Below are positions 26,406 to 34,355 of a DNA stretch of 64,000 bases, piece after piece (positions within the stretch are counted from its first letter, which is position 1; every line of letters starts with the position of its first letter). Position numbers and translations under genes: made by a program. The DNA comes from Pseudomonas fluorescens. Lineage in GTDB: Bacteria; Pseudomonadota; Gammaproteobacteria; Pseudomonadales; Pseudomonadaceae. The notes beneath the pieces were generated by a model that made no database searches, had not been told where the DNA came from, and worked only from the letters and a program-made list of their open reading frames with translations. The DNA lies in assembly GCF_000802965.1 (NCBI RefSeq), contig NZ_JSAK01000029.1, positions 143,127 through 207,126 on the forward strand, given 5' to 3'.

Positions 26406-27740
26406 TTACGCCAGGTCGTACTTCTCGCGCACCAGATGGCCGATGCCGATGCGATCCAGCACGTCCATCGGGCACAGGAACGTCACGCGCACGGTGCCCG
26501 GCAGGCGACTGATGTCGATGGAACCGGTGATGGTGGCGCGGTTGAGCACTTCGTCGTACGGCAGGCCGGTGACGGAAGCGGCGCGTTGCAGGCCGTTTTC
26601 TACCGCCAGATTGAGATTTTCACCGCTGCCGATGAAGGTGATCGGGCCGCTCTGCTCGATCTCATGCTGGCCCCAACGTGCGCCCAGTTCGCGGACCTTG
26701 GCCCGTTGCTCGGCATTCATTGGTCGCGCCATCGGCGGCAAATCATCAAGGTTTTGCAGGAGGATCGGCCCGTCCAGCGTGAGGTTTTTCACCACCTCGA
26801 CCACCACTTCGGTTTCTCCTGAGCAATCGGTCGCGTGCCCGGCGATTTCACCGTTGCCTTGCTGGGCGTGCATATCACCCATGTACACCCCGGCTCCTGG
26901 CACTTTCACCGGGCAGATCAGTACGCAACCTTCGCGGATCGAGTTGGTGTCCATGTGGCCGTCGGTCTTGGCCGCGTGCAGTTCTTCGCGGCTCATGCCG
27001 AAACGGTGCGGGGCGTTGATCAGGTACTGGCCGAAGTCGGCGCAGTTGTGCGAGTCCGGTATATCGCGGGACGGCATGGTGCCGATGTTGCCGAGGAACG
27101 GCCGCATGTGCGCGGCGACGCCGGGAATGTCGGCGCGGGCCAGGGACAGGATCGAGTGCTGCGCGGCGAATTCCGGCAGTGCCGACATTTCCGAGGCGTT
27201 TCCGGCGAGTTGATTGGCGATGTCCTGATTGACCGTCAGGCTGACCTGGTTCTGCGCATCGAACACGATCACGTAGCCATGGCTGAAGCGAAACGCGCTG
27301 ACTTCGGCGCCACAGTTGTTACAGCGAATCGAATCTTCGCCGATGCCTTCGACGTGGCTGGCCGGATGCTCAGTGCCGCACTTGGAGCAGAATTTGGAAA
27401 CGAACGGGTCACCGTTGTAGCGCCCTTCAACAAACTTCATTACGCCGGAGGATGTGGCCAGCGAGGTCACCCGCATGCTTTTGATCTTGATCGCCACCGC
27501 ATCGCCGATTTCCGCACCGACGATGGCCACCGGTTGCGTCACTTCATGGCCGCCTTCGAAGGCTGGCGTGATCATCGGCCCCCAGCAGCCCGGCGGCGTC
27601 CCGGTGATCAGAGTGCCGCCGTCAGCCAGTGGTCCAAGCATCGGCTGGCTTGGGCCGATGATGCCGTTGGTGTAGTGATCGACCCGCAGGCGATCCACCG
27701 GCGTGGCATTGAGATTGGGTTGAGGCGCAAGCGTTGTCAT
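26406..27740 (-). CDS. Acetamidase/formamidase-family amidase with zinc-ribbon insertion
   Basis: A 444-residue FmdA/AmdA-type amidase. Recognisable parts are VDHYTNGIIGPSQPMLGPL near the N-terminus, GDMHAQQGNGEIAGHATDCSGE (the family's metal/active-site region, given here as GDMHAQQGNGE) and a C-terminal ATITGSIDISRLPG. Residues about 118-145 carry a CxxC...CxxC ribbon (FCSKCGTEHP and IRCNNCGAE) that probably binds zinc. It should hydrolyse formamide or a short amide to ammonia and the acid. It lies directly upstream of bufB but has its own copy of the composite operator. Confidence 0.85.
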   Translation of the reverse strand: MTTLAPQPNLNATPVDRLRVDHYTNGIIGPSQPMLGPLADGGTLITGTPPGCWGPMITPAFEGGHEVTQPVAIVGAEIGDAVAIKIKSMRVTSLATSSGVMKFVEGRYNGDPFVSKFCSKCGTEHPASHVEGIGEDSIRCNNCGAEVSAFRFSHGYVIVFDAQNQVSLTVNQDIANQLAGNASEMSALPEFAAQHSILSLARADIPGVAAHMRPFLGNIGTMPSRDIPDSHNCADFGQYLINAPHRFGMSREELHAAKTDGHMDTNSIREGCVLICPVKVPGAGVYMGDMHAQQGNGEIAGHATDCSGETEVVVEVVKNLTLDGPILLQNLDDLPPMARPMNAEQRAKVRELGARWGQHEIEQSGPITFIGSGENLNLAVENGLQRAASVTGLPYDEVLNRATITGSIDISRLPGTVRVTFLCPMDVLDRIGIGHLVREKYDLA

Positions 27741-27793
27741 TGTTATCCCCTACGGTGTCTGGAGCGATTGGTCTTCACAGTTCAGCGCAGGTT

Positions 27794-27811
27794 TGTATCT
27801 GGTCTGTGTTC
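27794..27811 (-). promoter_or_regulatory. Shared promoter-proximal block upstream of the formamidase
   Basis: Minus-strand GAACACAGACCAGATACA, nearly identical to the block at 26312, 44 bp from operator copy 4 and about 53 bp upstream of the ATG. Confidence 0.5.
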
Positions 27812-27837
27812 GGGGGTGGCCGTGAATTGAGGGGGAC

Positions 27838-27872
27838 TGTATCGAGAGGCGGGTTAGATACAGTGGGATACA
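27838..27872 (+). promoter_or_regulatory. Composite operator copy 4 (TGTATC-N13-GATACA-N4-GATACA)
   Basis: Perfect half-sites at 27838-27843, 27857-27862 and 27867-27872. The edge is 97 bp upstream of the formamidase ATG, comparable to the 93 bp at bufB. Confidence 0.65.
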
Positions 27873-27896
27873 TGCGCAGGTCCTGCTTACCAAAAA

Positions 27897-27990
27897 CCTG
27901 TGGGAGCTGGCTTGCCAGCGATAGCGGTATGTCAGACAACAAATGTGCTGGATCTGCCGGCCTCATCGCGGGCAAGTCCGCTCCCACAGG
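27897..27990. repeat. Hybrid REP pair with arms of two subtypes
   Basis: The left arm is the GGGAGCTGGCTTGCCAGCGAT subtype and the right arm the ATCGCGGGCAAGTCCGCTCCCA subtype. They still pair at the ends (CTGTGGGAGC/GCTCCCACAG). The rest of 27873-28185 holds only the leader of the methyltransferase gene. Confidence 0.75.
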
Positions 27991-28185
27991 GTTCCGTGTC
28001 GAACCCGGAAAATCCAGTCACAGGGCACCTTCGTCGCCTGGAAACGCGGCATTCGGCCAGCGAACTAAACTTAATCCACACAGGACATCCCTATGTCCTG
28101 CCCATTCCCACGACCACCGCCCAGCGGCGTATGCCCAGGCAAACAAAGCCTCTGGACCGTGATCCTTTCTGAAGGAGCACACGTG

Positions 28186-29232
28186 ATGGACGAGGCCAGA
28201 CTCAACGATTTCATGGGCAAACTGGTGAATGACATGGGCGGCGCGGCGATGCTCGCCAACGTCATCCTCGGCGAAGAGCTCGGGCTGTACCGGGCCATGG
28301 CCGACAGTCAACCCGTCAGCCCCGAAACGCTCGCCGACAAAACCGGCTGCAACCCCCGCCTGGTGCGCGAATGGCTCAGCGCCCACGCCGCTTCCGGCTA
28401 CATGGAACACACCGACGGCCAATTCCGCCTGCCCGAAGAACAAGCCCTGGCCCTGGCCATCGAAGATTCTCCGGTCTACATCGCCGGGGGCGTCGGGGTG
28501 GTCGCGTCGTTTTTCCACGACAAAGACAAACTGGTCAAAGCCATGCGCGGCGACGGCGCCCTGCCATGGGGCGATCACCATCCGTGCATGTTCAGCGGCA
28601 CAGAGCGTTTCTTCCGGCCCGGCTACAAGGCGCACTTGATCGCCGAATGGCTGCCGGCCCTCGACGGCGTGGTGGCGAAACTGGAGGCCGGGGCCAAAGT
28701 GGCGGACATTGGCTGCGGGCACGGTGCTTCGACGGTGATCATGGCCCAGGCGTTTCCGGACTCGCGCTTCGTCGGCTTCGACTACCACGCCCCGTCCGTC
28801 ACCGTCGCCACCCAACGCGCCGAAGAAGGCGGCGTGGGCGGCCGCGCCCGGTTCTTTCAGGGCACGGCCAAAAGTTATCCCGGCAACGACTATGACCTGG
28901 TCTGCTACTTCGACTGCCTGCACGACATGGGCGATCCGGTGGGCGCAGCCAAACATGCCTATGAGTCGTTGAAACCGGACGGCACGGTGCTGCTGGTGGA
29001 ACCGTTCGCCAATGACTCCCTCGACGACAACATCACCCCGGTGGGACGGCTGTTCTACGCAGCTTCAACGTTCATCTGCACGCCCAATTCGCTGTCCCAG
29101 GAGGTCGGCCTCGGTCTCGGCGCCCAGGCGGGCGAGGCGCGGTTGCGTAAAGTGTTTACCGAGGCGGGTTTCTCGAGTTTCCGCCGGGCCACGGAAACGC
29201 CGTTCAACCTGATACTCGAAGCACGCAAATAA
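28186..29232 (+). CDS. SAM-dependent methyltransferase with N-terminal winged helix
   Basis: From the ATG at 28186 (GGAG site ten bases upstream) the product is 348 residues. An N-terminal winged-helix domain (SPETLADKTGCNPRLVREWL) resembles the dimerisation/DNA-binding-like domain of O-methyltransferases. The SAM-binding domain carries VADIGCGHGAST near residue 175 and CLHDMGDP. The acceptor is unknown; the layout is like the Rv2258c/methyltransferase-12 class. Confidence 0.85.
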   Translation: MDEARLNDFMGKLVNDMGGAAMLANVILGEELGLYRAMADSQPVSPETLADKTGCNPRLVREWLSAHAASGYMEHTDGQFRLPEEQALALAIEDSPVYIAGGVGVVASFFHDKDKLVKAMRGDGALPWGDHHPCMFSGTERFFRPGYKAHLIAEWLPALDGVVAKLEAGAKVADIGCGHGASTVIMAQAFPDSRFVGFDYHAPSVTVATQRAEEGGVGGRARFFQGTAKSYPGNDYDLVCYFDCLHDMGDPVGAAKHAYESLKPDGTVLLVEPFANDSLDDNITPVGRLFYAASTFICTPNSLSQEVGLGLGAQAGEARLRKVFTEAGFSSFRRATETPFNLILEARK

Positions 29233-29237
29233 TCACC

Positions 29238-29323
29238 CGTAGGAGCTGCCGAAGGCTGCGATCTTTTGATTTTGATTTTAAAAAACAAGATCAAAAGATC
29301 GCAGCCTTCGGCAGCTCCTACAG
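29238..29323. repeat. REP inverted pair (GTAGGAGCTGCCGAAGGCTGCGATC type)
   Basis: Perfect palindrome with a short A/T spacer between the methyltransferase and sirtuin genes, which are in the same direction. Confidence 0.88.
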
Positions 29324-29380
29324 GGGGCGTGCGTAACAGTGCTACGCTGCTTGCACCCGAGATTCTGCGGAGTGTTGAAC

Positions 29381-30223
29381 ATGCTCGACAGCCTTATCCA
29401 CGATCAGCTCGACCGGCTTCAAAAACTCATGGCCGACGAGCCGTTCGTGGTCCTGACCGGTGCCGGGATCAGCACCCCGTCGGGCATTCCGGACTATCGC
29501 GACAATCAGGGCGTACGGCGTGGCCGGCAGCCGATGATGTACCAGGAATTTCTCTCCGCTCCCGAGTCCCGGCGGCGCTATTGGGCGCGGGCCATGCTCG
29601 GTTGGCCGCGGGTGCGACAGGCGCAGCCGAATGTGGCCCACGACACCCTCGCCCGTTTGCAAAGCACCCGGCAGATCAGCGGCTTGATCACCCAGAACGT
29701 CGACACCTTGCACGACCAGGCCGGTAGCCATGACGTGATCGAACTGCACGGCAGCCTGCACCGGGTGCTGTGCCTGGATTGCGGCCGGCGCAGTGAGCGC
29801 GATTCGATCCAGCGACTGATGGAAACCCAGAATCCATATCTGGCAGGCGTAGACGCGGTGCAAGCTCCGGACGGCGACACCCTGCTCGACCCGGCCTTCG
29901 AAGCGCGCTTCCAGGTGCCGCACTGCCCGCACTGCGCTGGCGAGCGGATGAAGCCGGACGTGGTGTTCTTTGGCGAGAACGTCGCCCAGGAAACCGCCGC
30001 CAAGGCGATGGCGGCGGTAGAAAAGGCGGCGGGATTGCTGGTGGTGGGCTCGTCGCTTATGGCGTACTCGGCGTTTCGCCTGTGCCGGGCGGTGGTGGAT
30101 CAGGGCAAGCCGTTGCTGGCGATCAACTTGGGCAAGACCCGGGCAGATGACATTCTGGATATGAAGATCGAGATGTCCTGCGAACAGCTTTTGCCCCTGT
30201 TGGCCCAACGCCTCTCCTCCTGA
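29381..30223 (+). CDS. Sir2-family NAD-dependent protein deacylase
   Basis: From the ATG at 29381 (GGAG upstream) the product is 280 residues. Sirtuin motifs are complete: FVVLTGAGISTPSGIPDYRD, ITQNVDTLHDQAG, ELHG with the catalytic His, and KPDVVFFGE. Four zinc cysteines are seen in CLDCG and CPHC. It removes acyl groups from lysines using NAD. An extra segment of about 30 residues between the two Cys pairs is longer than in CobB. It is slightly longer than E. coli CobB. Confidence 0.92.
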   Translation: MLDSLIHDQLDRLQKLMADEPFVVLTGAGISTPSGIPDYRDNQGVRRGRQPMMYQEFLSAPESRRRYWARAMLGWPRVRQAQPNVAHDTLARLQSTRQISGLITQNVDTLHDQAGSHDVIELHGSLHRVLCLDCGRRSERDSIQRLMETQNPYLAGVDAVQAPDGDTLLDPAFEARFQVPHCPHCAGERMKPDVVFFGENVAQETAAKAMAAVEKAAGLLVVGSSLMAYSAFRLCRAVVDQGKPLLAINLGKTRADDILDMKIEMSCEQLLPLLAQRLSS

Positions 30224-30236
30224 TTAACCCACCACC

Positions 30237-30322
30237 CTGTAGGAGCCGGCTTGCTGGCGATAGGGCATTGACCCTTGCGCCATCTGGGCGGACGCCATCG
30301 CCAGCAAGCCGGCTCCTACAGG
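30237..30322. repeat. REP inverted pair (GGAGCCGGCTTGCTGGCGAT type)
   Basis: The arms pair at both ends between the convergent sirtuin and LysR genes. The right arm overlaps the last codons of the LysR gene and supplies its TAG stop. Confidence 0.87.
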
Positions 30323-31245
30323 ATTGGGGTCGTCCGCAAGGTTGTAGCGGGCTCCAAACGTGGACCGAGGTTTTCTTCCTTGAGAATATCGAACAGTGCC
30401 TGCGCCGCCGCCGACAGTTCCCCCCCAGGATTGGTCAGCACACCAATCGCCCGCTCCACCACCGGGTCGCGCAAGGTAATGCAGCGTGCGCCCAATTCAC
30501 GCATCTGCCCGGCGCACAACGCGGGAACGGCGCTAACCCCCAGTCCGCTGGCGACCATCCGCCCGACCGTCGCCAGTTGGTGGCTTTCAAATTCCACCGG
30601 CAATTTCATGCCCCGCGCCTGCAAGTGTTCTTCCAGCATGACCCGAAGCGTCGATGGTCGCTGCAAGGTGATGAACGGTTCTTTGAGCAGCGTCTGCCAG
30701 TCGATGTCATCCAGCACAGCCAGTGGCGAGTCATGGGGCACCACCGCGACAAAGCGGTCGATGTACAACGGTGTGAATTGCAGCGACGAACTCTGGGTCG
30801 GCTCAAACGCCACCCCCAGTTCCACCTGGCGGTCACGGACCATTTCCAGCACTTGCTCGTTGATCACGTCGTTGACCGTGACGTTGACTTTCGGATACCG
30901 GGCGCGGAACGTCTTGAGGATTGGCGGCAGCAGATTGCCGGCAAACGACGGCATGGCCGCGAGGGTCACGCGCCCGCGCTGGAGGGTGAAGCGTTGGCGC
31001 AGTTCATCCTCGGCGTTGTCCCAGTCGGCGATCAGTCGGCGCGCCAGTGGCACCAGGGATTCGCCCTCAGCGGTCAGCGCTACATTGCGTGTGTTGCGGG
31101 TAAACAGCCGCCCACCCAATCCTTCCTCCAGCGCCTTGATGGTCAGGCTCAAGGCCGATTGCGACAGGTGCAGGCGCTCGCAGGCCACGGCAAAGCTCAG
31201 GCTCTGGGCCACGGCCAGGAAGGCGCGGATCTGCTTGACGGTCAT
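30316..31245 (-). CDS. dhcR: LysR-type regulator, likely DhcR
   Basis: From the ATG at 31245 the product is 309 residues. The N-terminal helix-turn-helix is typical (FLAVAQSLSFAVACERLHLSQSALS) and is followed by an effector domain. The gene is divergent from a CoA-transferase A/B pair and a thiolase. This matches P. aeruginosa dhcR-dhcAB-atoB, where the regulator activates dehydrocarnitine catabolism. The last codons and the TAG stop come from a REP arm, so the C-terminal tail (TTLRTTPIL) is probably a recent addition. Confidence 0.82.
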   Translation of the reverse strand: MTVKQIRAFLAVAQSLSFAVACERLHLSQSALSLTIKALEEGLGGRLFTRNTRNVALTAEGESLVPLARRLIADWDNAEDELRQRFTLQRGRVTLAAMPSFAGNLLPPILKTFRARYPKVNVTVNDVINEQVLEMVRDRQVELGVAFEPTQSSSLQFTPLYIDRFVAVVPHDSPLAVLDDIDWQTLLKEPFITLQRPSTLRVMLEEHLQARGMKLPVEFESHQLATVGRMVASGLGVSAVPALCAGQMRELGARCITLRDPVVERAIGVLTNPGGELSAAAQALFDILKEENLGPRLEPATTLRTTPIL

Positions 31246-31312
31246 AGGTCGCTTTGCTCCAGTTGTAAGCAGCAAATTTCAAGCTGCGAGATAAAATCAA
31301 CAGCCTAGGGCC

Positions 31313-31407
31313 CCGTAGGAGACGGCTTGCTGGCGATTGCAATTTGGCAGGCGACAACAATGTATGGCGTTATCCGACGCCATCGCCAGCAAGCCGGCTC
31401 CTACAGG
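31313..31407. repeat. REP inverted pair inside the dhcR-dhcA intergenic region
   Basis: The arms of the GGAGCCGGCTTGCTGGCGAT subtype flank a 40-base spacer. The 297-bp divergent gap 31246-31542 should also hold the promoters and LysR operators, so the REP lies unusually close to regulatory DNA. Confidence 0.82.
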
Positions 31408-31542
31408 TTTGCGCGAACCAGGCATTTAATGAGCTTTATCAATCAATCGAGCCAAAAAAACAACTTAACAAATCAATCTTGCGGCGCGACACTCAACCCC
31501 ATTCGGCTAGCCAGCCGCCCACAAAGAATAAAAGAGGTGCAT

Positions 31543-32241
31543 ATGGCAGGTTTCGACAAGCGCGTGAGTTCCTATGAGGAAGCTCTGGCAGGTCTTGAAG
31601 ACGGCATGACCGTGATCGCTGGCGGCTTCGGCCTGTGCGGCATCCCGGAAAACCTGATCAACGAGATCAAGCGCAAGGGCACACGCGACCTCACCGTGGT
31701 TTCCAACAACTGCGGCGTCGACGGTTTCGGCCTCGGCGTTCTGCTGACCGACCGCCAGATCAGCAAAGTCGTCGCCTCCTACGTCGGCGAAAACAAGCTG
31801 TTCGAAGAGCAACTGCTCAAGGGCGAAATCGAAGTCACCCTGACCCCGCAAGGCACCCTCGCCGAAAAAATGCGCGCAGGCGGCGCCGGCATTCCGGCGT
31901 TTTTCACCGCCACCGGCGTGGGCACTCCGGTTGCCGACGGCAAGGAAGTGCGTGAATTCCATGGCCGCAAATACCTGATGGAAGAATCCATCACCGGCGA
32001 CTTCGCTATCGTCAAAGGCTGGAAAGCCGACCATTTCGGTAACGTGATCTATCGCCACACCGCCCAGAACTTCAACCCGCTGGCCGCCACCGCCGGCAAG
32101 ATCACCGTGGTCGAAGTCGAAGAAATCGTCGAACCGGGCGAGCTGGACCCGGCGCAGATCCACACCCCTGGCATCTACGTCGACCGGATCATCTGCGGCA
32201 CGTTCGAGAAGCGCATCGAACAGCGCACCGTGCGTAAGTGA
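31543..32241 (+). CDS. dhcA: 3-oxoacid (dehydrocarnitine) CoA-transferase subunit A
   Basis: The start at 31543 follows an AGAGG site. The 232-residue product is a family I CoA-transferase alpha subunit: GMTVIAGGFGLCGIPENLI, then GAGIPAFFTATGVGTPV and DFAIVKGWKADHFGN. It transfers CoA from succinyl-CoA or acetyl-CoA to a 3-oxoacid together with the beta subunit encoded 36 bp downstream. Synteny with dhcR and atoB points to dehydrocarnitine, though acetoacetate use (AtoDA/ScoAB role) is also possible. Confidence 0.85.
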   Translation: MAGFDKRVSSYEEALAGLEDGMTVIAGGFGLCGIPENLINEIKRKGTRDLTVVSNNCGVDGFGLGVLLTDRQISKVVASYVGENKLFEEQLLKGEIEVTLTPQGTLAEKMRAGGAGIPAFFTATGVGTPVADGKEVREFHGRKYLMEESITGDFAIVKGWKADHFGNVIYRHTAQNFNPLAATAGKITVVEVEEIVEPGELDPAQIHTPGIYVDRIICGTFEKRIEQRTVRK

Positions 32242-32277
32242 TCCCCTGCCCCCGGACCGAATGAAGGAATAACAACA

Positions 32278-32943
32278 ATGGCACTTTCCCGCGAACAAAT
32301 GGCTCAACGCGTCGCCCGCGAAATGCAGGACGGCTTCTACGTGAACCTGGGCATCGGTATTCCGACCCTGGTCGCCAACTACATTCCCGAAGGCATGGAA
32401 GTCATGCTGCAGTCGGAAAACGGCTTGCTCGGCATGGGTCCGTTTCCTACTGAAGAAACCATCGATGCCGACATGATCAACGCCGGCAAGCAAACCGTGA
32501 CCGCACGCACCGGCGCGTCGATCTTTTCCTCGGCCGAGTCCTTCGCGATGATCCGCGGTGGCCATGTCGACCTGACCGTGCTGGGCGCCTTTGAAGTCGA
32601 CGTGCAAGGCAACATCGCCTCGTGGATGATCCCGGGCAAACTGGTCAAGGGCATGGGCGGCGCGATGGACCTGGTGGCCGGCGCTGACAACATCATCGTG
32701 ATCATGACCCATGCGTCCAAGGACGGTGAGTCCAAGCTGCTGTCCCAATGCAGCCTGCCGCTGACCGGCGCCGGCTGCATCAAGCGCGTGCTGACCGACC
32801 TGGCTTACCTGGAAATCGAAAATGGCGCATTTGTCCTCAAGGAACGCGCTCCAGGCGTCAGCGTCGAGGAAATCGTCGCCAAAACCGCTGGTAAACTGAT
32901 CGTGCCGGACCACGTTCCGGAAATGCAGTTTGCTGACCAGTGA
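32278..32943 (+). CDS. dhcB: 3-oxoacid (dehydrocarnitine) CoA-transferase subunit B
   Basis: A 221-residue beta subunit with YVNLGIGIPTLVANYIP and the catalytic-glutamate motif SENGLLGMGP near residue 48. GGHVDLTVLGAFEVD is also typical. It works as a heteromer with DhcA in the cytosol. An AAGGAA site precedes the ATG. The thiolase start lies 11 bp after its stop, so the three genes form one operon. Confidence 0.86.
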   Translation: MALSREQMAQRVAREMQDGFYVNLGIGIPTLVANYIPEGMEVMLQSENGLLGMGPFPTEETIDADMINAGKQTVTARTGASIFSSAESFAMIRGGHVDLTVLGAFEVDVQGNIASWMIPGKLVKGMGGAMDLVAGADNIIVIMTHASKDGESKLLSQCSLPLTGAGCIKRVLTDLAYLEIENGAFVLKERAPGVSVEEIVAKTAGKLIVPDHVPEMQFADQ

Positions 32944-32954
32944 GGAATCATTCC

Positions 32955-34136
32955 ATGCAAGAAGTCGTCATTGTTGCCGCCACACGTACCGCCATCGGCA
33001 GTTTCCAGGGTTCCTTGGCGAACGTCTCCGCCGTTGACCTGGGCGCGGCGGTGATCCGTCAGTTGCTGGCGCAAACCGGCCTGGATCCTGCTGAAGTCGA
33101 TGAAGTGATCATGGGCCAGGTATTGACCGCCGGCGCCGGGCAAAACCCTGCGCGCCAGGCGTCGATCAAGGCTGGCCTGCCGTTCGCCGTGCCGGCCATG
33201 ACCCTGAACAAGGTCTGTGGCTCGGGCCTCAAGGCTCTGCATCTGGGTGCCCAGGCGATCCGTTGCGGCGATGCCGACGTGATCATTGCCGGTGGCCAGG
33301 AAAACATGAGCCTGTCCAACTACGTCATGCCAGGCGCGCGCACCGGCCTGCGCATGGGTAACGCGCAAATCGTCGACACCATGATCAGCGACGGCCTGTG
33401 GGATGCGTTCAACGATTACCACATGGGCATCACCGCCGAAAACCTGGTCGAGAAGTACAACCTGACCCGTGAGCAACAGGACGCGTTCGCCGCCGCCTCG
33501 CAGCAGAAAGCCGTGGCTGCCATCGAAGGTGGACGCTTTGTTGATGAGATCACGCCGATCCTGATCCCGCAGCGCAAGGGCGATCCGCTGTCCTTCGCCA
33601 CCGACGAGCAACCACGGGCCGGCACCACCGCCGAATCCCTGGGCAAGCTCAAACCTGCGTTCAAGAAGGACGGCTCGGTGACGGCCGGTAACGCTTCATC
33701 GTTGAACGACGGTGCCGCCGCCGTGATCCTGATGAGCGCCGAAAAAGCCAAGGCCCTGGGCCTGCCGGTACTGGCAAAAATCGCCGCTTACGCCAACGCT
33801 GGCGTGGACCCGGCGATCATGGGCATCGGCCCGGTATCGGCCACCCGCCGCTGCCTGGACAAGGCCGGTTGGTCCATCGATCAACTGGACCTGATTGAAG
33901 CCAACGAAGCCTTCGCCGCACAATCGCTGGCCGTGGCCAAGGACCTGGAGTGGGACTTGAACAAGGTCAACGTCAACGGCGGCGCCATCGCCCTCGGCCA
34001 CCCGATCGGTGCCTCGGGTTGCCGCGTACTGGTGACCCTGCTGCATGAAATGATCAAGCGTGACGCCAAGAAAGGCCTCGCCACCCTGTGCATCGGTGGT
34101 GGTCAAGGCGTGGCACTGGCGCTCGAACGAGCTTAA
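32955..34136 (+). CDS. atoB: Acetyl-CoA acetyltransferase (thiolase)
   Basis: A 393-residue thiolase. The nucleophile Cys88 is in LNKVCGSGLKALHLG, the catalytic His in NVNGGAIALGHPIGASG, and the second Cys in ATLCIGGGQG. It cleaves acetoacetyl-CoA to two acetyl-CoA, completing breakdown of the CoA-transferase product. It is the last gene of the dhcAB operon. The assignment as a short-chain degradative thiolase follows from the context. Confidence 0.92.
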   Translation: MQEVVIVAATRTAIGSFQGSLANVSAVDLGAAVIRQLLAQTGLDPAEVDEVIMGQVLTAGAGQNPARQASIKAGLPFAVPAMTLNKVCGSGLKALHLGAQAIRCGDADVIIAGGQENMSLSNYVMPGARTGLRMGNAQIVDTMISDGLWDAFNDYHMGITAENLVEKYNLTREQQDAFAAASQQKAVAAIEGGRFVDEITPILIPQRKGDPLSFATDEQPRAGTTAESLGKLKPAFKKDGSVTAGNASSLNDGAAAVILMSAEKAKALGLPVLAKIAAYANAGVDPAIMGIGPVSATRRCLDKAGWSIDQLDLIEANEAFAAQSLAVAKDLEWDLNKVNVNGGAIALGHPIGASGCRVLVTLLHEMIKRDAKKGLATLCIGGGQGVALALERA

Positions 34137-34218
34137 AGCGTTCAACAGGCTGCGCGGGGACCCACGAAGAACCGTTGCAGTCTGGTAACACCCCCGGTTC
34201 TGTAGCGAGATGGCATCT

Positions 34219-34312
34219 CTGTAGGAGCCGGCTTGCTGGCGATAGCGGCGTATCAGTCGACTTCATTGTTGACAGGTGGGCCGCGATCGCCAGCAAGCCG
34301 GCTCCTACAGGG
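34219..34312. repeat. REP inverted pair (GGAGCCGGCTTGCTGGCGAT type)
   Basis: The arms flank a spacer of about 45 bases between the convergent atoB and mntH genes. Confidence 0.87.
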
Positions 34313-34355
34313 TTGTCCCTCTCGCAACAAACCGGGTTCTTTTTGGCCAGAACAG

